Part shown: positions 18,301 through 28,078 of the stretch, in pieces
How positions within the stretch are numbered: position 1 is the first letter of the stretch
Layout of the letters: the number at the start of each line of letters is the position of its first letter
Assembly: GCF_902833145.1 (NCBI RefSeq)
Contig: NZ_CADFEN010000004.1
Location: 528,778-592,777 of the forward strand
Origin: Burkholderia sp. BCC0506
GTDB taxonomy: Bacteria > Pseudomonadota > Gammaproteobacteria > Burkholderiales > Burkholderiaceae
Length of the DNA: 64,000 bases
Reading direction: 5' to 3'
The notes under the pieces: model-generated
Told to the model about the DNA's origin: nothing
Seen by the model: the letters and a program-made list of their open reading frames with translations, nothing else
Databases searched by the model: none
Program-made: the position numbers and the translations under genes

Positions 18301-18403
18301 TTTGCTGGGCTCCTATCGGTGAATCGGTGACGCCTCACGGGCGTTTCGGTTTCGACTGCCTGCTGGTTCGCATGCCGTCATCACGGCGCGCGACTCCCAC
18401 TAC

Positions 18404-20305
18404 TCAATACGCGCCGCCGACGCGATGCGTCGCGACGTAATGATCAGGGCCGACCGCGACGAGCGGCGCGACGACCGGCTCGTCGCCGACCGCGCGGATC
18501 GGGCTCGGAATCTCGTCCGCCGCGAGTTGACGCGGCGCGTGCCGGCGCGCCGGGTCGGCCACCGGCACCGCGCTCATCAGCTTCTTCGTGTACGGATGCT
18601 GCGGCGCCTCGAACACCGCGCGGCGCGGGCCGATCTCGACGATCTGGCCGAGATACATCACCGCGACGCGATGGCTCACGCGCTCGACCACCGCCATGTC
18701 GTGCGAGATGAACAGGTATGCGACGCCCAGCTCGCGCTGCAGGTCGAGCATCAGGTTGACGATCTGCGCCTGCACCGACACGTCGAGCGCCGACACCGAT
18801 TCGTCGGCGATCACGACCTTCGGGTTCAGCGCGAGCGCACGCGCGATCGCGATCCGCTGGCGCTGGCCGCCGGAGAACTCGTGCGGATAGCGGCGTGCGG
18901 CCTCCGGCGGCAGGCCAACCTTGTCGAGCAGCCAGTCGACGCGCGCCTGCGCGTCGCTGCCGCTCGCGACGCCGTGCACGAGCAGCGGCTCCATGATCGA
19001 GAAACCGACGGTCAGGCGCGGGTTCAGCGACGCGAACGGGTCCTGGAAGATGAACTGGATGTTGCGGCGCAGCGCCTGCAGGTCCGCGCCCTTCAGCGCG
19101 CTGATGTCGCGGCCGTCGAATTCGATCGAACCGCTTTGCGATTCGACGAGGCGCAACAGCGAGCGGCCGGTGGTCGACTTGCCGCAGCCCGATTCGCCGA
19201 CGAGCGCGAGCGTCTCGCCCGCGCGCAACTCGAAGCTCACGCGCTCCACCGCATGCACGTATTGCGACACGCGGCCGAACACGCCGGTCTTCACCGGAAA
19301 GCGCGTGACGAGATCGCGCACGCGCAGGATCGGCGGCGCGGCGTGATCGATGGCCGGCTGCGACGCGTCGTTCGCGACGGATGCCGTGGTCGGCGCCGCC
19401 GCGCTCGTGCCGTCCACCTTCAGCAGCGGGAATTTCTCGGGTACGTCGGTGCCCTGCATCGAGCCGAGCCGCGGCACGGCCGCGAGCAGCGCCCGCGTGT
19501 AGCGATGCGCGGGCGTCGCGAAGATGCGGTCCGATTCGCCCTCCTCGACCTTCTCGCCGCGATACATCACGAGCACGCGGTCGGCGACTTCGGCCACCAC
19601 GCCCATGTCGTGCGTGATGAAGATCACGCCCATGTTCATTTCGTCCTGCAGCCCGCGCACGAGTTGCAGGATCTGCGCCTGGATCGTCACGTCGAGCGCG
19701 GTCGTCGGCTCGTCGGCGATCAGCAGCGCGGGCCGGCACGACAGCGCCATCGCGATCATCACGCGCTGCCGCATCCCGCCCGACAGCTGGTGCGGATAGC
19801 GGGCGAACACGCGGCGCGCTTCCGGGATGCGCACGAGGTCGAGCAGCCGCAGCGCTTCCGCGCGCGCGTCGGCCGCACTCTTCGACTGGTGCAGCGCGAT
19901 CGCCTCGCTGATCTGGTCGCCGACGGTGAACACCGGGTTCAGCGACGTCATCGGCTCCTGGAAGATCATCGCGATGTCCGCGCCGCGGATGCCGCGCATC
20001 GTCGCGGCACTGGCCTGCGCGAGATCGACGAGCGCGCCGCCGCGGCGCCGGAACGCGATCCGGCCGCTCGTGATCTCGCCGCCGCCGTGCTCGACGAGCC
20101 GCATCAACGCAAGCGACGTGATCGATTTTCCGGAGCCCGATTCGCCGACGATCGCGAGCGTCTCGCCGCGATCGACGTGAAACGACACGTTGCGCACCGC
20201 GTCGAACGTCGCGTTTTCGCGGCGGAACGTGACCGACAGGTCGTCGACGGCGACCACGCGCTGCTCGGGCAGCACCAGGGTCGACGGGTTACGGCTCGAA
20301 GTCAT
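18404..20305 (-). CDS. gsiA: Dual-ATPase peptide/glutathione transporter subunit GsiA
   Basis: This 633-residue protein is a fusion of two ABC ATPase domains, as in E. coli GsiA. Domain 1 (about 20-275) has Walker A GESGSGKS, signature LSGGMRQR and Walker [14 protein letters not shown]. Domain 2 (about 330-590) has GESGCGKS, signature FSGGQRQR and [12 protein letters not shown]. Each ends with the peptide-transporter oligopeptide tail. GGAG precedes ATG 20305 by 7 nt. It energises GsiBCD and lies immediately downstream of iaaA. Confidence 0.95.
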   Translation of the reverse strand: MTSSRNPSTLVLPEQRVVAVDDLSVTFRRENATFDAVRNVSFHVDRGETLAIVGESGSGKSITSLALMRLVEHGGGEITSGRIAFRRRGGALVDLAQASAATMRGIRGADIAMIFQEPMTSLNPVFTVGDQISEAIALHQSKSAADARAEALRLLDLVRIPEARRVFARYPHQLSGGMRQRVMIAMALSCRPALLIADEPTTALDVTIQAQILQLVRGLQDEMNMGVIFITHDMGVVAEVADRVLVMYRGEKVEEGESDRIFATPAHRYTRALLAAVPRLGSMQGTDVPEKFPLLKVDGTSAAAPTTASVANDASQPAIDHAAPPILRVRDLVTRFPVKTGVFGRVSQYVHAVERVSFELRAGETLALVGESGCGKSTTGRSLLRLVESQSGSIEFDGRDISALKGADLQALRRNIQFIFQDPFASLNPRLTVGFSIMEPLLVHGVASGSDAQARVDWLLDKVGLPPEAARRYPHEFSGGQRQRIAIARALALNPKVVIADESVSALDVSVQAQIVNLMLDLQRELGVAYLFISHDMAVVERVSHRVAVMYLGQIVEIGPRRAVFEAPQHPYTKKLMSAVPVADPARRHAPRQLAADEIPSPIRAVGDEPVVAPLVAVGPDHYVATHRVGGAY

Positions 20306-20331
20306 GACGTATCTCCTCGTGCGATCCGGAA

Positions 20332-21330
20332 TCAGGCCGCGTCGTCGCGGTAGATGCCGACGACCGGCGCTTCACCGACGCGCGCGTAGCCGCGGTACAT
20401 CCCTTCGGTGTTGAACGGCATCGCGACGTTGCCCTGCGCGTCGACCGCGATGATCCCGCCGCGGCCCGCCAGGCGCGGCAGCTTGTTCATCACGACGTCG
20501 TGCGCGGCGTCGGCGAGCGACGCGCCGCGATACGCGATCTGCGCGGCGACGTCGTAGGCCGTCGCGAGCCGGATGAACATCTCGCCGGTGCCCGTCGACG
20601 AGACCGCGCAGGTCGCGTCGTCCGCATAGCAGCCGGCGCCGATGATCGGCGAATCGCCGACGCGCCCCGGCTGCTTGTTCGTGATGCCGCCCGTCGACGT
20701 CGCCGCCGCGATGTGGCCGTTCAGGTCGCACGCGACCGCGCCCACCGTGCCGTGCTTGCGGTCCGGATCGAGCGGCTCTGCCGGCTGCGGCTGCGGCTGC
20801 GACTGGCCGAACACGAACGTCGCCGCATCGTGATCGAGCATCGCGCCGGCCGCCGCGCGCGCCTTCAGCCACTGCGCATGCCGCGATTCGGTGTCGAAGT
20901 AGCCGGGCTCCGCGAGCTCGAGCCCCTGCGCGGCCGCGAACGCATCGGCGCCCGCGCCGGCGAACAGCACGTGCTCGCTCGCCTCCATCACGCGTCGCGC
21001 GGCGAGCACCGGATTGCGCACGCGGGTCGCGCAGCAGATCGCGCCGGCGCCGAGCGTCGCGCCGTCCATGACCGCCGCGTCGAGTTCGTGCGTGCCTTCG
21101 GCCGTATAGACGGCGCCGCGCCCGGCGTTGAACAGCGGGCAATCCTCGAGCATCCGCACCGCGACGGTGACGGCGTCGAGCGCGCTGCCGCCATCGGTCA
21201 GCACCTGTTGCGCGGCCTGCAGGATCGCGGTGAGTTCGGCGCGGTACCGGCGTTCGGTGTCGGTATCCATCGCTTCGCGCAGGATCGTGCCTGCGCCGCC
21301 GTGAATCGCGACGATCGCGGGTGAGGTCAT
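20332..21330 (-). CDS. iaaA: Isoaspartyl peptidase/L-asparaginase
   Basis: This 332-residue Ntn hydrolase of the plant-type asparaginase family cleaves beta-aspartyl dipeptides and asparagine. It begins with the conserved [12 protein letters not shown]. The autocleavage site is Gly194-Thr195 in [11 protein letters not shown], Thr195 becoming the nucleophile. The substrate-binding segments [12 protein letters not shown] and [10 protein letters not shown] follow. [10 protein letters not shown] repeat just before the cleavage site is in the variable linker. iaaA followed by gsiABCD is the gene order of E. coli, where both act on small peptides. It overlaps the RpiR regulator gene by 4 bp. Confidence 0.95.
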   Translation of the reverse strand: MTSPAIVAIHGGAGTILREAMDTDTERRYRAELTAILQAAQQVLTDGGSALDAVTVAVRMLEDCPLFNAGRGAVYTAEGTHELDAAVMDGATLGAGAICCATRVRNPVLAARRVMEASEHVLFAGAGADAFAAAQGLELAEPGYFDTESRHAQWLKARAAAGAMLDHDAATFVFGQSQPQPQPAEPLDPDRKHGTVGAVACDLNGHIAAATSTGGITNKQPGRVGDSPIIGAGCYADDATCAVSSTGTGEMFIRLATAYDVAAQIAYRGASLADAAHDVVMNKLPRLAGRGGIIAVDAQGNVAMPFNTEGMYRGYARVGEAPVVGIYRDDAA

Positions 21331-22271
21331 GATTTTTTCGGACGAGGGGAAGAAGGGTTGGCGGCCGGCAAAGCCGCTTGCGGCTGCACGAGCCACGGCA
21401 GCAGGAATTCGGTCATCTCGGCGGCGGATTTCGCGGACCGGTGCGTGCGCAGCGCGACCGCATCGATCAGCGCCTCGATCATCGTGAGCACGGCGGCTTC
21501 CGAGGTGGCCGCGAAACGCCGCTCGGCCTTCACGTACAGGTTCATCCACGCGATCGGCGCGAGCGGCGATTGCGGGCCGTCGGTGATGCCGAGCACGCGC
21601 GCGCCGCGCGCCGCCGCGCGACGGGCCAGTTCGATCGTGTCCTTCACGTAGCGCGGACACGCGAGCGCGATCACGAGATCGCGCGCGTCGGCCGTGTACA
21701 GGCGCCGTGCCGCATGCGACGGGCCGCCCAGCAGCGCGAGCGATTGCACGTTGTCGTGGCACACCGACAGCCCGTGCTCCATCAGCCCGGCGAGGAACGC
21801 GCTCGACCCGGCGCCGAGAATCAGCACGCGCCGCGCGCCGACGATCGCCTCGACCGCCGCCTCGACGTCGGCCGCATCCAGTTGCGCACGCGTGTTCTCG
21901 ATGTTGGCGGCAGCCTGGTCGAACACCGCGTCGATCCAGGCCGCGCCGCGTACGCCGGACTCGTGCTCCTGCGCGGAACGCAGCCGTTCGACCGGCCCAA
22001 GCGTGGCCTCGAAGCCGCGCACGAGCGCCGCGCGCATCGCCGGATAGCCGTCGAAACCGAGCGCCTTCGCGAAGCGGTTCGCGGTCGCGATCGACGCATT
22101 CACGGCCTGCGCGAGCTCGTCGATCCGCATCGTCGCCGCGCGAAACGGGTTCGCCAGCACGAATTCGCCCATGCGCCGGTGAATCGGCGTCAGCAACGGC
22201 ATTGCCGACGCGATCCGCTCGGCGATCGCGGGTTCGTCGTGGCTGGCATCGTGCGGAACGAGAGGCGTCAT
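21327..22271 (-). CDS. MurR/RpiR-family regulator of the peptide operon
   Basis: This 314-residue regulator has an N-terminal RpiR helix-turn-helix (TMRIDELAQAVNASIATANR) and a C-terminal SIS sugar-isomerase domain (VLILGAGSSAFLAGLMEHGL), a fold that senses phosphosugars or related ligands. It is the first gene of the eight-gene leftward operon, overlapping iaaA at ATGA. It probably autoregulates through the inverted repeat at 22294-22345. RpiR control of a Gsi-type operon points to amino-sugar-linked peptides such as muropeptides as a possible signal, which is inference. Confidence 0.9.
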   Translation of the reverse strand: MTPLVPHDASHDEPAIAERIASAMPLLTPIHRRMGEFVLANPFRAATMRIDELAQAVNASIATANRFAKALGFDGYPAMRAALVRGFEATLGPVERLRSAQEHESGVRGAAWIDAVFDQAAANIENTRAQLDAADVEAAVEAIVGARRVLILGAGSSAFLAGLMEHGLSVCHDNVQSLALLGGPSHAARRLYTADARDLVIALACPRYVKDTIELARRAAARGARVLGITDGPQSPLAPIAWMNLYVKAERRFAATSEAAVLTMIEALIDAVALRTHRSAKSAAEMTEFLLPWLVQPQAALPAANPSSPRPKKS

Positions 22272-22293
22272 GCGAAGGGTCGTTGCAAGGTTC

Positions 22294-22345
22294 GATGAAA
22301 ATGAATTTACACAATCCGCTTTCCGAAAAGAAATAAATTTTCATC
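22294..22345 (-). promoter_or_regulatory. Long inverted repeat upstream of the RpiR regulator
   Basis: GATGAAAATGAATTT (22294-22308) and AAATAAATTTTCATC (22331-22345) are inverted repeats agreeing at 13 of 15 positions, in an AT-rich patch 23 bp before the regulator start. RpiR proteins typically bind AT-rich dyads of the form GAAA-N-TTTC, so this is the probable operator of the eight-gene operon. Confidence 0.6.
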
Positions 22346-22485
22346 AGGGTTGTCACGCCCGATCCGGCGTCCGCCGACCGCCCGGACGAGCACCCGGCCC
22401 TTCCCGCGGGCCTTTGCCGGGCGACCGCCCTGCGCGACCGCTCGCGCGCCGGCACCCGTTCACCGGGAAAACCCCGAGTACGTTC

Positions 22486-22605
22486 GTTCGAATGCAGATT
22501 CCCGTTGACCGGATTCGCATTCGAACATAGGATGTTCGAAAATGATCAGTCGTCAGATAACATTGCAGCTCGATGACGACGAAATGTTCGCTCGAACACC
22601 GTCAT
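22486..22605. promoter_or_regulatory. Cluster of TTCGAA inverted repeats before the glycoside locus
   Basis: GTTCGAATGC (22486-22495) and GCATTCGAAC (22517-22526) form a perfect 10-bp inverted repeat. A further TGTTCGAA lies at 22533-22540, and the dyad GTTCG-CTCGAAC lies just downstream (within 22580-22605). Such repeated operator half-sites suggest a multi-site repressor or activator of the MFS-glycosidase-porin genes. No dedicated regulator gene for this locus is present in the window. Confidence 0.5.
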
Positions 22606-22742
22606 TTCGATATCGCGTGGCCAAACCGGCGCATATCAAGATCGGACATCGTACGAATAAAACGAAACGAGCCATCCCGGACGGATGGCCTTCACGGACC
22701 GGGCAGGCGCCGTGCGCCCGCCCTCCCTGACAGGAGACAGCA

Positions 22743-24014
22743 GTGAAGACAGTCAAGGCGTTGCGCTGGTGGATCATCGTGCTCGTGTGTCTCGGCACGA
22801 TCCTCAACTACCTCGCACGGAATTCCCTCGCGGTGCTCGCGCCCGAGCTCAAGCAGGTATTCGCGATCTCGACGCAGCAATACTCGTACATCGTCGGCGC
22901 GTTCCAGATCGGCTACACGATCATGCAGCCGGTATGCGGGTTCATCGTCGACCTGATCGGGCTGCGGCTCGGGTTCGCGCTGTTCGCGATGCTGTGGTCG
23001 GTGGTCGGCGTCGCGCACGGCTTCGCGTCGGGCTGGCTGTCGCTCGGCATCCTGCGCGGCTTGCTCGGCCTGTTCGAGGCGGCCGCGATTCCGTCGGGGA
23101 TGAAGGCCGTCGCCGAATGGTTTCCCGATCGCGAGAAATCCGTCGCGGTCGGCTACTTCAACGCGGGCACGTCGCTCGGCGCCGCGATCGCGCCGCCGCT
23201 CGTCGTGTTCATCTCGATGCGATTCGGCTGGCAGGCCGCGTTCATGGTCACCGGCGCGCTCGGCTTCGTCTGGGCCGCGCTCTGGTACACGCAGTACCGC
23301 TCGCCGGCCGACCATCCGCGCATCACGCCGCGGGAGCGCACGCTGATCCGCGAAGGCCAGGCCACGATGCCGCCCGTGTCGAAGCGCCGCATTCGCGACG
23401 TCGTCACCGCGCGGCGCTTCTGGGCGATCGCGCTGCCGCGCTTTTTCGCGGAACCCGCATGGCAGACCTTCAGCTTCTGGATTCCGCTGTACCTCGCGAC
23501 GGAGCGCCACATGCCGCTCACGCAGATCGCGGTATTCGCGTGGATGCCGTTTCTCGCGGCCGACCTCGGCGGCATCGCGGGCGGCTACCTGTCGCCGTAT
23601 CTCGCGAATCGTTTCAAACTGCCGCTCGTGTGGTCGCGCGTCGCCGGCGTCGCGCTCGGCGCGGTGCTGATGCTCGGCCCCGCGATGATCGGGCTCGTGT
23701 CGTCGCCGTACGCCGCGATCGCACTGTTCTGCGTCGGCGGCTTCGCGCACCAGATGATCTCCGCGCTCGTCAACACGCTGTCGGCCGACGTGTTCGATCC
23801 CGAGGAAGTCGGCACCGCCAGCGGCTTCGCCGGGATGGCCGCGTGGATCGGCGGCCTCGGCTTCTCGCTGCTGGTCGGCGCGCTTGCCGACAAGATCGGC
23901 TATGCGCCGCTGTTCGCGTGCCTCGGCCTGTTCGACATCGTCGGCGTCACGCTGCTCGCGGTGCTGATCCGCGGCCAGTCGAAGCAGGAACGCCTGCTCG
24001 CGCAGCACGCCTGA
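22743..24014 (+). CDS. MFS transporter, anion:cation symporter type
   Basis: This 423-residue, roughly 12-TM major facilitator protein belongs to the ACS-like branch that includes hexuronate and glucarate permeases. Its features are LGTILNYLARNSLAVLAPEL in TM1, the GFIVDLIGLRLGF cytoplasmic loop and FPDREKSVAVGYFNAGTSLG. GTG 22743 follows AGGAG by 6 nt. It is 27 bp upstream of the GH31 gene, so it probably imports the substrate that the glycosidase hydrolyses. That substrate is unknown; the subfamily suggests an acidic sugar or glycoside. Confidence 0.87.
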   Translation: MKTVKALRWWIIVLVCLGTILNYLARNSLAVLAPELKQVFAISTQQYSYIVGAFQIGYTIMQPVCGFIVDLIGLRLGFALFAMLWSVVGVAHGFASGWLSLGILRGLLGLFEAAAIPSGMKAVAEWFPDREKSVAVGYFNAGTSLGAAIAPPLVVFISMRFGWQAAFMVTGALGFVWAALWYTQYRSPADHPRITPRERTLIREGQATMPPVSKRRIRDVVTARRFWAIALPRFFAEPAWQTFSFWIPLYLATERHMPLTQIAVFAWMPFLAADLGGIAGGYLSPYLANRFKLPLVWSRVAGVALGAVLMLGPAMIGLVSSPYAAIALFCVGGFAHQMISALVNTLSADVFDPEEVGTASGFAGMAAWIGGLGFSLLVGALADKIGYAPLFACLGLFDIVGVTLLAVLIRGQSKQERLLAQHA

Positions 24015-24041
24015 CATCCGTTTTCACCAGGAATCGCATTC

Positions 24042-26462
24042 ATGACTTCGCTCCTTCATCCGCCCGTGTTCCGCGTCGCCAGCCACCACGCGAACCGCGT
24101 GCTGCTCGCGTCCGATACGGGCGCCACTCTGGAAATCTTCGTGCTCGAGGACGACATCGTGCGGGTGCGCGTGCTGCCCGACGCGACGGCGCGCAACCCG
24201 CGCACGTGGACGATCGCGCCCGGTCTCGACGACGTGCCGCTCGACGGGCGCGACCGCCTCGACCTGAGCGGCTTCGCGCTCCCCCACTACGCATTCGCCG
24301 AGGACGACGGCGGCGTGCGCATCGAAACCGCGCGGATCCGGCTCACGGTGCGCCGGCAAGGCGGCCATTGCACGTGGTCGATGCGCGGCGCGGACGGCAC
24401 ATGGCGCGTCGCGCTCGCCGACCGCGCGACGCAGGCGTACAACTTCGGCTGGTGGGACGATCGCGCGTATCACTACGTCGCCCGCGAGCGCGGCGACAAG
24501 GTGTTCGGCCTCGGCGAACGCGCAGGCGAACTCGACCGCACGGGCGCGCGCTTCGAGATGCGCAACATCGACGCGATGGGCTACAGCGCGAAGCACACCG
24601 ACCCGCTGTACAAGCACATCCCGTTCTACATCACGTGGTCGCCCGATGCGTGCCAGGGGTTCGGGCTGTTCTACGACACGCTGTCGGACTGCTCATTCGA
24701 CATGGGCCGCGAGCTCGACAACTACCACGGGCTCTATCGCTATTTCGTCGCCGAGCACGGCGATCTCGACTACTACTTCATCGCGTCGCCCGATACGCCG
24801 CTCGCGGCCGCACGGCGCTTCACGTGGCTGACCGGGCGCCCCGCGCGCACGCCGAAATGGGGGCTCGGCTATTCGGGCTCGACGATGAGCTACACCGATG
24901 CGCCGGACGCGCAGCGGCAGATGAACCGGTTCGTCGAGCAGTGCGACGCGCACGACATCCTGTGCGATTCGTTCCATCTGTCGTCGGGCTATACGTCGAT
25001 CGGCGCGAAGCGCTACGTGTTCAACTGGAACCGCGACAAGTTTCCCGATGCGAAGGGCTTCGTGCGGCACTACCGCGCCCACGGCATCCGCCTGTGCGCG
25101 AACATCAAGCCGTGCCTGCTGCGCGACCATCCGGCCTTCGACGAGGCCGCGCGGCGCGGGCTGCTGATCCGTGCCGCGTCGGGCGAGCCCGCATGGGTGC
25201 AGTTCTGGGACGAAGTCGGCGCGTACATCGACTTCACGCAGCCGGACGCGTACCGCTGGTGGCGCGAGCAGGTCACGTCGGCGCTGCTGGAATACGGGAT
25301 CGAGTCGACCTGGAACGACAACAACGAATACGAGATCTGGTCGCCCGACGCGATCGCGCACGGCTTCGGCCAGCCGTTCCCGGCGCGCGAGGCGAAGGTG
25401 CTGCAGACGATGCTGATGATGCGCGCGTCGCGCGACGCGCAGCGCGCGCATGCGCCGGCTCGGCGGCCGTTTCTCGTGTCGCGCTCCGGCGGCGCGGGCA
25501 TGCAGCGCTACGTGCAGACGTGGTCGGGCGACAACACCACGTCGTGGGAAACGCTGCGCTACAACCTGAAGATGGGCCTCGGGCTCGCGCTGTCGGGCGT
25601 GTCGAACATCGGCCACGACATCGGCGGCTTCTCCGGCCCCGCGCCGTCGCCCGAATTGCTGCTGCGCTGGGTGCAGTTCGGCATCTTCATGCCGCGCTTC
25701 AGCATCCATTCGTGGAACGACGACGGCACCGTCAACGAGCCGTGGATGTACCCGGAGATCACCGCGCAGATCGCGTCGCTGATCAAGCAGCGCTATCGGC
25801 TGCTGCCGTACCTCTATCACCTGCTGTGGCTGTCGACGACGCGCTACGAGCCCGTGCTGCGACCGACCCTGGCCGATTTCCCCGGCGATGCGCGCTGCTA
25901 CGACGCATGCGACGACATGATGCTCGGCGACGCGCTGCTGGTCGCGCCGGTCGTCGAGCCCGGCCAGACGGCGCGCACGGTGTACCTGCCGTCGGGCGCG
26001 CGCTGGACGTGCTGCGCGAGCGCGCAATCGTTCGACGGCAGCGCGAGCGTGACGCTGCCCGCGCCGCTCGACACGCCGGTGATGCTGCTGCGCGAAGGCC
26101 GCGTGCTGCCGCTGAACGTCGCCGAACAGCATTTCGGTGCGCGCGCCGATACCCGCGGCTTCCTGGTCGCACCGCGCCTCGAGGATGGCGTCGCGTACGG
26201 CGAATGCATCGAGGACGACGGCGAGACGGAAGCATGGCGCGACGGCGAATACGGACTCTGGCGCATCGAGACCGGCCGCGAGGCGTCGGGCGTGCTCGGC
26301 GTGTCGATCCGCTGGGACGGCCGCCCGGCACGCCCGGCCGAGCGCGTCGAGATCCTGCTGCCCGCGTCGCTGCAAGGCGCGATTGCCGTGCGCGGCGCGC
26401 GTGTCGAGCAGGACGCGCAGGACGGCGCATGGCGCCGCCTCGTCGTCGCGTTCGACCGCTGA
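24042..26462 (+). CDS. Glycoside hydrolase family 31
   Basis: This 806-residue GH31 enzyme acts on alpha-glucosides or alpha-xylosides. The nucleophile is Asp426 in STWNDNNEYEIW and the acid/base is Asp497 in WSGDNTTSWETLR. Other family features are KVFGLGERAG in the N-terminal beta domain, KWGLGYSGSTMSYTD at the barrel start and GHDIGGFSG. There is no signal peptide, so it works in the cytoplasm after uptake by the adjacent MFS transporter. It is followed by a hairpin and a porin gene. Exact sugar specificity cannot be read from sequence. Confidence 0.93.
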   Translation: MTSLLHPPVFRVASHHANRVLLASDTGATLEIFVLEDDIVRVRVLPDATARNPRTWTIAPGLDDVPLDGRDRLDLSGFALPHYAFAEDDGGVRIETARIRLTVRRQGGHCTWSMRGADGTWRVALADRATQAYNFGWWDDRAYHYVARERGDKVFGLGERAGELDRTGARFEMRNIDAMGYSAKHTDPLYKHIPFYITWSPDACQGFGLFYDTLSDCSFDMGRELDNYHGLYRYFVAEHGDLDYYFIASPDTPLAAARRFTWLTGRPARTPKWGLGYSGSTMSYTDAPDAQRQMNRFVEQCDAHDILCDSFHLSSGYTSIGAKRYVFNWNRDKFPDAKGFVRHYRAHGIRLCANIKPCLLRDHPAFDEAARRGLLIRAASGEPAWVQFWDEVGAYIDFTQPDAYRWWREQVTSALLEYGIESTWNDNNEYEIWSPDAIAHGFGQPFPAREAKVLQTMLMMRASRDAQRAHAPARRPFLVSRSGGAGMQRYVQTWSGDNTTSWETLRYNLKMGLGLALSGVSNIGHDIGGFSGPAPSPELLLRWVQFGIFMPRFSIHSWNDDGTVNEPWMYPEITAQIASLIKQRYRLLPYLYHLLWLSTTRYEPVLRPTLADFPGDARCYDACDDMMLGDALLVAPVVEPGQTARTVYLPSGARWTCCASAQSFDGSASVTLPAPLDTPVMLLREGRVLPLNVAEQHFGARADTRGFLVAPRLEDGVAYGECIEDDGETEAWRDGEYGLWRIETGREASGVLGVSIRWDGRPARPAERVEILLPASLQGAIAVRGARVEQDAQDGAWRRLVVAFDR

Positions 26463-26489
26463 ACCGCTGCGACTGAAGCAGACCGATCA

Positions 26490-26513
26490 GGCGGGCCGTT
26501 CGCGCGGCCCGCC
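26490..26513 (+). terminator. Intercistronic hairpin between GH31 and porin genes
   Basis: A 9-bp GC-rich stem (GGCGGGCCG 26490-26498 / CGGCCCGCC 26505-26513) with a 6-nt loop and no T tract. It may act as an mRNA-stability or partial termination element. Confidence 0.4.
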
Positions 26514-26580
26514 GCCTGCCACAGAGGAGGCAGCCCACCTCCCGCCCCCTTGAAAAGATGAAGAGACCCGGAGATCGACA

Positions 26581-27768
26581 ATGAAAGCACCCGTCAACCG
26601 CTATGCAATCCTGATTTTATCGGCCGCGTCGTTCGGCACGACCGCAGCGCACGCGCAGAGCAGCGTCACGCTGTACGGCGTCGTCGACGATTCGCTCGCG
26701 TACGTGAACAACCAGCAGGGCCACTCGAACGTCTACATGCGCGACGGCAACCTGTACGCGTCGAAGTTCGGGTTGCGCGGCGACGAGGATCTCGGCGGCG
26801 GCACGCACGCGATCTTCGACCTGCAGGCCGGCTTCAACCTGAATACGGGCGCGCAGGCCGCCGCCGGCACGCTGTTCAATCGCCAGGCTTTCGTCGGCCT
26901 GCGCAACGCCGGCTACGGCACGGTGACAGCCGGCCGCCAGTACACGCCCTACTTCCTGTTCGTCGGCCCGTACGCGTCGAGCAGCTGGCTGACCGGCGCC
27001 ACCGGCGCGCATCCGGGCGACATCGACGGCCTCGACACGACGATCCGCGTGAACAACTCGGTCACCTACACGTCGCCGACCTACGCGGGGCTGACCGCGA
27101 GCGCGATGTACGCATTCGGCGGCATTGCCGGCGCGACCGGCAAGGGCAACACGTTCAGCGCCGCGCTGCGCTACGCGAACGGGCCGATCGGGATCGCGGC
27201 CGGCTACCTGCGGATCAACAGCTCGGGCTCGTCCGCGGGCTTCCAGAACCCGGCCATCGCGTCGTCGGGCAGCTTCGCCGTGTCCGTGCTGAACCAGGGC
27301 TACCTGAGCGCGAAGGCCGTCGAGCAGGTCGCGGCGGCCGGCAACTACACGCTCGGCGACCTGACGATGGGGCTCAACTATTCGAACGTGAAGTACCTGC
27401 CCGGCAACGGCTCGGCCTTCACCGACACGGCCGTGTTCAACACCTACGGCGCGCTGGCCGCGTATCGCTTCACGCCGACGTTCTCGGTGGCCGGCGCGTT
27501 CGCGTACACGCTTGCGTCGAAGGCGAACGGCGTCGCGAGCGCGGCCCGCTATCAGCAGTACTCGCTGAAGGAGTCGTACAGCCTGTCGAAGCGCACGACG
27601 CTCTACGCGCTGCAGGCGTACACGCATTCGAGCGGGCAGACGCTCGGCGCGCAAGGCGCCGGACACATCGTCGACGCGGCGCCGATCGTCGGCGATTCGC
27701 AGCAGCTCACGCCGTCGACGACGCACGGCCAGTTCGTCGGCATGGCCGGGATCGCCGTCACGTTCTGA
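26581..27768 (+). CDS. Outer-membrane porin (Gram-negative trimeric type)
   Basis: This 395-residue beta-barrel porin has a Sec signal peptide ending AAHA-QSS, then SSVTLYGVVDDSLAYVNN, the typical first strand of Burkholderia OmpC-like porins. KFGLRGDEDLGGGTHAIFDL, NRQAFVGLR and GTVTAGRQYTPYF follow. The C-terminus ends in aromatic Phe (GMAGIAVTF), the recognition signal for outer-membrane insertion. It lies 118 bp after the glycosidase gene and may provide outer-membrane entry for the same substrate. Confidence 0.95.
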   Translation: MKAPVNRYAILILSAASFGTTAAHAQSSVTLYGVVDDSLAYVNNQQGHSNVYMRDGNLYASKFGLRGDEDLGGGTHAIFDLQAGFNLNTGAQAAAGTLFNRQAFVGLRNAGYGTVTAGRQYTPYFLFVGPYASSSWLTGATGAHPGDIDGLDTTIRVNNSVTYTSPTYAGLTASAMYAFGGIAGATGKGNTFSAALRYANGPIGIAAGYLRINSSGSSAGFQNPAIASSGSFAVSVLNQGYLSAKAVEQVAAAGNYTLGDLTMGLNYSNVKYLPGNGSAFTDTAVFNTYGALAAYRFTPTFSVAGAFAYTLASKANGVASAARYQQYSLKESYSLSKRTTLYALQAYTHSSGQTLGAQGAGHIVDAAPIVGDSQQLTPSTTHGQFVGMAGIAVTF

Positions 27769-28078
27769 ACCCGCCCGACGGCGCTTTCCGCGCGCCATCT
27801 CCGGCCCCGGACGATGCGCAGGCCGTGCGCGCCGTCCGGGTACCCGATCCGCGTTCGTCGCTGCGTTTTCCCCGCCTTGCCGGCCCGCCGCGTGCACCGC
27901 GCGGGTTTTCCCGATCGCCCCGATACCTTACAATCCGTCAGGTTCATTCCTGCTGCATGCCCCCTTCTTGCAGTCCTGACACCGCGGTACACTCGACGCA
28001 CGCCGTATCAGGGTCCGACGCGCGACACGCGTGCCGGGCGGCGTCGCGCCTCGTTGCGCCCACAACTGGATGCCCGCC
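27769..28078. other. Interval between porin and BCCT genes
   Basis: No protein gene is evident. A TACAAT hexamer at 27929-27934 could be a -10 element for the BCCT transporter but has no good -35 at the right distance. No T-tract terminator for the porin gene was found. Confidence 0.3.

Noticed and set aside
18425-20353. Long open frame of about 640 codons antisense to gsiA, with similar ones antisense to the BCCT, lhr and ALDH genes
   Set aside because: Expected shadow frames at this GC content: Arg/His/Ala-biased translations, no motifs, fully covered by genes with intact catalytic motifs.
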